Shown: positions 60,202 through 64,000 of the stretch, in pieces
Layout: every line of letters starts with the position of its first letter
Position numbering within the stretch: the first letter of the stretch is position 1
NCBI RefSeq assembly: GCF_913773995.1
Contig: NZ_CAJYES010000190.1
Span: 81,228 to 145,227, forward strand
DNA from: an uncultured Pseudacidovorax sp.
GTDB taxonomy: Bacteria; Pseudomonadota; Gammaproteobacteria; Burkholderiales; Burkholderiaceae_C
Direction: 5' to 3'
DNA length: 64,000 nucleotides
Made by a program: the position numbers and the translations under genes
Notes under the pieces: model-generated
The model's database searches: none
The model's input: the letters and a program-made list of their open reading frames with translations, nothing else
Told to the model about the DNA's origin: nothing

Positions 60202-60612
60202 ATGAACAGCACCATCGACGATCCCGTCAGGACGGCCGCGTCCATACCCTGGCTCGACGCCTGTGCGCAGAGCGCGTTGACTTATGGCCATTGCGCCGCC
60301 TGCGGCAAGGCGCATTTCTATCCCCGGCCCCACTGCCCGCATTGCCATGCATCCGACACCGGCCGAGCGACGTCTGCCGGCATCGGCGCGATCTATTCGT
60401 GGACGACGGTGCATTCCAAGGCTGCCTCCTACACGCTGGCCTACGTTCGGCTAGAGGAGGGCTTCACGATGCTGACCCACCTAGTAGGCGATCCACCCGT
60501 AGACGGCTGGCAGGTCGGCTTGTCGGTGGTGCTGGGATGGGTGGTGACGGCCAACGGCCAGAACATGCCGGTGTTCCAGCAGAACCGGACCAACAAGGAG
60601 CAGGCCGCATGA
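60202..60612 (+). CDS. DUF35 OB-fold/zinc-ribbon acyl-CoA-associated protein
   Basis: A 136-residue protein with a zinc ribbon C31-x2-C34 and C45-x2-C48 (CAACGKAHFYPRPHCPHC), followed by an OB-fold (GAIYSWTTVHSKAASYTLAYVRLEEGF). Partner proteins of this family bind thiolase-fold enzymes such as Ltp2 and form the active aldolase complex. It overlaps the next crotonase gene by four bases (ATGA). Its close coupling with the preceding gene supports a joint function. Confidence 0.9.
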   Translation: MNSTIDDPVRTAASIPWLDACAQSALTYGHCAACGKAHFYPRPHCPHCHASDTGRATSAGIGAIYSWTTVHSKAASYTLAYVRLEEGFTMLTHLVGDPPVDGWQVGLSVVLGWVVTANGQNMPVFQQNRTNKEQAA

Positions 60613-61385
60613 GTTTCATCGAACAGGCGCGTGACGGCGATGTCGTAACGCTGACCATGAATCGGCCCCAGACGCGCAATGCCCTTGGGCACGCCGACGC
60701 CGAGGAGTTCGTGCGTGTTCTAGAGACCGTCGCCCTCGATCGATCCGTCAAGGCGTTGATCTTGACTGGTGCAGGCAGTGCATTTTCCGCGGGCGGGGAC
60801 ATCAAGGCCATGGCATTGACTATTGAGCTACGCCAGGCGGCGGCCGCTACGCGCCTGGACTATCGCGAGGGCATCCAGCGCATCCCTGCTGCGCTCCACG
60901 CGCTGGAGATCCCGACGATCGCTGCGGTCAACGGGCCAGCCATGGGCGTGGGCTGCGACCTCGCCTGCATGTGCGACCTGCGGCTCGCCGCACCGTCAGC
61001 GCGCTTCGCGCAGAGCTTCATCAAGGTGGGGCTCATTTCCGGCGACGGCGGCCTCTGGTTTCTCCAGCGGGTCGTCGGGCCACAGCGCGCCGCGGAGATG
61101 GCCTTCACGGGCGACCCTATCGATGCTGCCAAGGCGCTGGCGTGGGGCCTCGTCGCCGAGGTTGTTGAGGCCGAAAGGCTTCTCCCCGCCGCGCAGCGTC
61201 TGGCTCAGCGCATCGCCGCCAATCCCGCGGCGACGCTGCGCATGAGCAAGCGACTCATGAGGGAGGCACCGTTTACCTCTCTCGACACCTTTCTGCAGCT
61301 TTCGGCCGGCCTGCAGGCATTGGCACAAGACAGCCCTGAGCATGTCGCGGCCGTCCGAGCTTTTCTTGAAAGAGGCAAACTATGA
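60609..61385 (+). CDS. Crotonase family protein, third
   Basis: A 258-residue protein with MNRPQTRNALGHADAEEFVR, the oxyanion segment GSAFSAGGDIKAMALTIELRQAA and MGVGCDLACMCDLRLAAPSARFAQSFIKVGL, then SGDGGLWFLQRVVG. As in the first crotonase, the first Glu is replaced (GVGCDLA, an Asp here) and the second region has DGG, suggesting isomerase/hydratase activity on an unusual substrate. Start and stop overlap both neighbours (ATGA), so it is translationally coupled. Confidence 0.92.
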   Translation: MSFIEQARDGDVVTLTMNRPQTRNALGHADAEEFVRVLETVALDRSVKALILTGAGSAFSAGGDIKAMALTIELRQAAAATRLDYREGIQRIPAALHALEIPTIAAVNGPAMGVGCDLACMCDLRLAAPSARFAQSFIKVGLISGDGGLWFLQRVVGPQRAAEMAFTGDPIDAAKALAWGLVAEVVEAERLLPAAQRLAQRIAANPAATLRMSKRLMREAPFTSLDTFLQLSAGLQALAQDSPEHVAAVRAFLERGKL

Positions 61386-62524
61386 CGACCGACCTGTCGA
61401 TTCCCCGCAGCGATTCGAGCGCCGCTGGCGAAGCGCTGCGCACGGAGGTGCGCCGCTTCCTTGAAAAGCATGTGGCAGACCTTTCTCCGCGCAAGAAGGC
61501 GGAGAGTTGGACCGCCTTCGAACCCAGCTTCAGCCGTGCTTTGGGCGAGCGCGGATGGATTGGGATGACTTGGCCTGCGCGCTACGGCGGCCACGATCGA
61601 TCGGCACTGGAGCGCTACGTCGTGCTGGAAGAGTTGCTGGCCGCCGGGGCACCCTGTGGCGCGCATTGGATTGCCGATCGGCAAAGCGGCCCACTTCTGC
61701 TGCGCTACGGCACTGAGGCGCAGAAGGAGCGGCTGCTGCCGCGCATGGCGCGCGGCGAACTCTACTTCTGCATCGGCATGAGCGAGCCCGACGCCGGTTC
61801 CGACGTGGCTGCCTTGCGCACCCGCGCCGAGCGCGTCGCCGACGGATGGCGGATCAACGGAACCAAGCTGTGGACGACCAACGCCCATCGTGCCCACTAC
61901 ATGATCGCGCTGGTTCGTACCGATGCGCAGGCCAAGCGGCATGACGGGCTGTCACAGCTGCTCATCGACCTGAAGACGCCGGGAATCACCATTCGCCCCA
62001 TCCGCAATCTCGCGGGCGAAGAAGACTTCAACGAGGTCGTTTTTCAGGATGCCGTGGTGCCGCACGATGCACTGCTCGGCGAGGAAGGCCATGGCTGGGC
62101 GCAGGTGACCGCCGAGCTGGCGCTGGAGCGCAGCGGGCCGGAACGTTACCTCAGCAGCCTGCAGCTGATGGTGCAGATGGCCGAGGCCGCGGACGCTTCG
62201 GATGCCGGACAGGTCGAGGCCATCGGTCGGCTGATGGCCGAACTCGCCACCTTGCGCGCCATGTCCTTCGGCGTGGCAGGCATGCTGGCCCGAGGGGAGC
62301 GGCCCAACGTCGTGGCAGCGATCGTCAAGGCCTTGGGCAACGACATCGAGCAGCGCCTGCCCCAGGTGGCGCACGACCTCTTCGGGGGCGGCGCACAAAC
62401 GGCGCATCCAGCGCTCGCCGAGGTGGCGCAGTACCTGACACAGGTCGCGCCCTCGTTTTCCTTGCGGGGGGGAACGCGGGAGATCCTCCGCGGGATCATC
62501 GCCCGTGAACTGGGCCTTCGCTAA
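61382..62524 (+). CDS. Acyl-CoA dehydrogenase, pair 2 large-type subunit
   Basis: A 380-residue FAD enzyme with MTWPARYGGHDRSALERYVVLEELLAAGAP, CIGMSEPDAGSDVAALRTRAER, NGTKLWTTNAHRAHYMIALVRTDA and a C-terminal SFSLRGGTREILRGIIARELGLR. Again the canonical MCAD Glu before GT is Gly. It is followed after 13 bases by a second degenerate partner. The pair parallels 56671-59027, so the operon encodes two heteromeric dehydrogenases, probably for two oxidation rounds. Confidence 0.93.
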   Translation: MTTDLSIPRSDSSAAGEALRTEVRRFLEKHVADLSPRKKAESWTAFEPSFSRALGERGWIGMTWPARYGGHDRSALERYVVLEELLAAGAPCGAHWIADRQSGPLLLRYGTEAQKERLLPRMARGELYFCIGMSEPDAGSDVAALRTRAERVADGWRINGTKLWTTNAHRAHYMIALVRTDAQAKRHDGLSQLLIDLKTPGITIRPIRNLAGEEDFNEVVFQDAVVPHDALLGEEGHGWAQVTAELALERSGPERYLSSLQLMVQMAEAADASDAGQVEAIGRLMAELATLRAMSFGVAGMLARGERPNVVAAIVKALGNDIEQRLPQVAHDLFGGGAQTAHPALAEVAQYLTQVAPSFSLRGGTREILRGIIARELGLR

Positions 62525-62537
62525 CAGGATGAAAGCC

Positions 62538-63617
62538 ATGACCCAAGACGACTCCGTGGTCCTCCAGGTTCGAGATGCCGCGCACCGGCTCTTCGCTGAC
62601 CTCGCCGAACGGCAGAAGAAGGCGCAACGCGCGGACGTGCAGGCGCAGCGCTTGTCCGTGCCGCTGTGGAACGACGTGGAGGCCGCCGGTTTTGACCGTC
62701 TGCTGGCCGGCGACATGGACGGGGAGGGCTGGCCCTGTGCTGCAGAGGTCCTGATGGCCCAGGGCTACCACGGCGTCGCCCTGCCGCTGGCCGAGACCTT
62801 GGTGGCGCGTGGACTTCTGCAGCAGGCCGGACTTTCTTCCGAGGTACCGGGACCCCTGTCCGTCGTCCAGGCCTGCGCGGGCGGCCCGGAGCAACGCGAT
62901 GTATCTGCGGCCGGCGTACGACTGAATGCTACGGGTCTGGTGATGCCCTGGGGCATGGACGCGCGGCGCTTGCTGGTCACCTGGGCGAGCGACGATGGTC
63001 GCGGCAACGGTGTGGCGCTCTTCGAGCCTCCAACGGCAGCCGATGCGTGGGCTGTCAGTCGAAACACGGCAGGCGAGCCCCGCGCCACGCTGCTGCGCAT
63101 GGCGGGGTGGTCAGTATGCGACGGCCGGCTGCCGATGCATGCCGATGTGCACGGCTGGTGTGCGCTGGCGACGGCGAGTCTCATCGTCGGCGCCGCCCGC
63201 CGTGTGCTCGATCTTTCCATTGCTTACGCCAACGACCGGGTCCAGTTCGGCCGGAACATCGGCAAGTTCCAGGCACTGCAGCATGCGCTCGCCGAGCTGA
63301 GCTGCGAAATCGCCGCCGCGACCATGGCGGTGAACGTTGCCGCCCACGGCATGGAAACGCGCATCGCCATCGATGAGGTCGCTGTCGCCAAGATCCGTGC
63401 GGGGAGATGCGCTGGCATTGCCGCTGCGGTCGGCCATCAGGTCCACGGCGCCATCGGTTTCACCGACGAGCATTCCCTGCATCACTTCACTCGCCGCCTG
63501 TGGTCCTGGCGCGGCGAGTGGGGGACGGAGCGGGAATGGGCACTCCAGCTCGGTGATCGCACCATTCGATCCGGCGGAGCGCAAGTTTGGCCGCACATCG
63601 TCGAGATGTCCCGTTAG
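62538..63617 (+). CDS. Acyl-CoA dehydrogenase, pair 2 partner subunit
   Basis: A 359-residue protein; ATG at 62538 is chosen (AGGA eight bases before), with 62529 as the alternative. The N-terminal half is divergent, lacking the EPxAGSD loop. The C-terminal half has NDRVQFGRNIGKFQALQHALAEL and HQVHGAIGFTDEHSLHHFTRRLWSW (shown in parts), the helical domain of acyl-CoA dehydrogenases, and no GGxxEI end. This is the typical degenerate subunit of alpha2beta2 enzymes. Confidence 0.9.
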   Translation: MTQDDSVVLQVRDAAHRLFADLAERQKKAQRADVQAQRLSVPLWNDVEAAGFDRLLAGDMDGEGWPCAAEVLMAQGYHGVALPLAETLVARGLLQQAGLSSEVPGPLSVVQACAGGPEQRDVSAAGVRLNATGLVMPWGMDARRLLVTWASDDGRGNGVALFEPPTAADAWAVSRNTAGEPRATLLRMAGWSVCDGRLPMHADVHGWCALATASLIVGAARRVLDLSIAYANDRVQFGRNIGKFQALQHALAELSCEIAAATMAVNVAAHGMETRIAIDEVAVAKIRAGRCAGIAAAVGHQVHGAIGFTDEHSLHHFTRRLWSWRGEWGTEREWALQLGDRTIRSGGAQVWPHIVEMSR

Positions 63618-63683
63618 CGGTTCGCGCCACGGAGCCGGGTCGAATCTCTCTCCGCCCATTGCCTTTTCAACGAGAACAGACTT

Positions 63684-64000
63684 ATGAGCATTGCAGCCGC
63701 TCTTCCCCGTCCGACCTTTGCAGTCCCTGCTCACGGTGTGCCCGAGGCCCTTCACAGAGGGCAGGATGACCTTCCCTTCGTCGAATTCGACCACGGCGTC
63801 GAGATGCAGGTCTTGCAGGTCGATATTCCGACCGGCCTATGGATCGTCAGGATGCGGATGGCGCCTGGCACGACGTTGCCGACGCACAAGCACACGGGCG
63901 AGGTCTACGCCTTCACGATTGCCGGATCGTGGCGCTACCTCGAATACCCCGAGGTGAATGTCGCCGGCTCCTATCTCTACGAGCCGGCCGGCTCCGTCCA
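63684..64000 (+). CDS. Cupin family protein resembling 2,4'-dihydroxyacetophenone dioxygenase (runs off the right edge)
   Basis: Start at 63684 (MSIAAALPRPTFAVPAHGVPEAL). The frame is open to the end of the window (105 codons). The cupin motif 1 pattern is visible in MRMAPGTTLPTHKHTGEVYAFTIAGSWRYLEYPEV, with His in THKHTGEV and the Glu/Tyr expected for a mononuclear metal site. The same pattern occurs in 2,4'-dihydroxyacetophenone dioxygenase-like proteins. It follows the acyl-CoA dehydrogenase pair by 66 bases and may continue the operon. Family call is moderate because the C-terminal His motif lies outside the window. Confidence 0.7.
   Translation, partial: MSIAAALPRPTFAVPAHGVPEALHRGQDDLPFVEFDHGVEMQVLQVDIPTGLWIVRMRMAPGTTLPTHKHTGEVYAFTIAGSWRYLEYPEVNVAGSYLYEPAGSV

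Overview
The window reads as chromosomal DNA of a high-GC betaproteobacterium, most likely Burkholderiales/Comamonadaceae (Acidovorax/Variovorax-like). The grounds are the GC-rich codon use, several Bug-type tripartite tricarboxylate receptors, many LysR regulators, a fused UraD-allantoate amidohydrolase and the yqgE-ruvX-pyrR-pyrB-pyrC' gene order. No species call can be made by eye.

Layout. (1) 1-5000: the end of an AI-2E-type permease, a racemase plus NCS1 permease operon with a divergent LysR gene, and a second AI-2E permease. (2) 5000-9800: an M20 hydrolase plus Bug receptor operon with a divergent LysR gene, then a LysE exporter embedded in dispersed REP-like repeats. (3) 9800-16430: a purine/allantoin catabolic block (M20 hydrolase, UraD-AllC fusion, PuuE allantoinase, GntR regulator, HIU hydrolase, XdhC). 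A GTATAC palindrome lies upstream of both the gntR unit and the distant NCS1 permease operon, which suggests one regulon. (4) 16490-22690: housekeeping genes (photolyase; yqgE-ruvX-pyrR-pyrB-pyrC'; plsC). The dihydroorotase homologue lacks its zinc ligands. (5) 22735-29440: tRNA-Arg(CCU) followed at once by a tyrosine integrase and a small island with a low-GC cargo gene, an AlpA-like regulator, an inovirus-Gp2/YfjJ-like protein, a 54-codon gene and a degenerate paralogue of the Gp2-like protein. It closes with a remnant IS3 OrfA; no attR was found.

(6) 29440-38230: a sugar catabolic locus with a LysR regulator, an ABC importer (RbsA/C/B type), an SMP-30 lactonase, a strong terminator, then an SDR dehydrogenase and a two-subunit transketolase. 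(7) 38480-47400: two large predicted lipoprotein esterases (carboxylesterase type B and tannase/feruloyl esterase family) with LysR and MarR regulators, then an IS3-family element that cuts a LysR gene, and the C-terminal remnant of another tannase-family gene. (8) 47420-64000: a GntR (UTRA) regulator, two Bug receptors and two divergent CoA-thioester operons. The minus-strand operon carries thiolase, FadB-like protein and both Bug receptors. The plus-strand operon carries three crotonase-family proteins, a class III CoA-transferase, two pairs of acyl-CoA dehydrogenases, an SCP-x/Ltp2-like thiolase with a DUF35 partner, and the start of a cupin resembling 2,4'-dihydroxyacetophenone dioxygenase. 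A 14-bp perfect palindrome sits between the two operons.

Region 8 is the best candidate for an undescribed system. Paired acyl-CoA dehydrogenases plus a Cys-less thiolase with a DUF35 protein recall the retro-aldol side-chain cleavage module of steroid degradation, but the MaoC-type hydratase and other steroid genes are absent from what can be seen. All functional calls come from reading motifs and protein sequence by eye; no database search was run.
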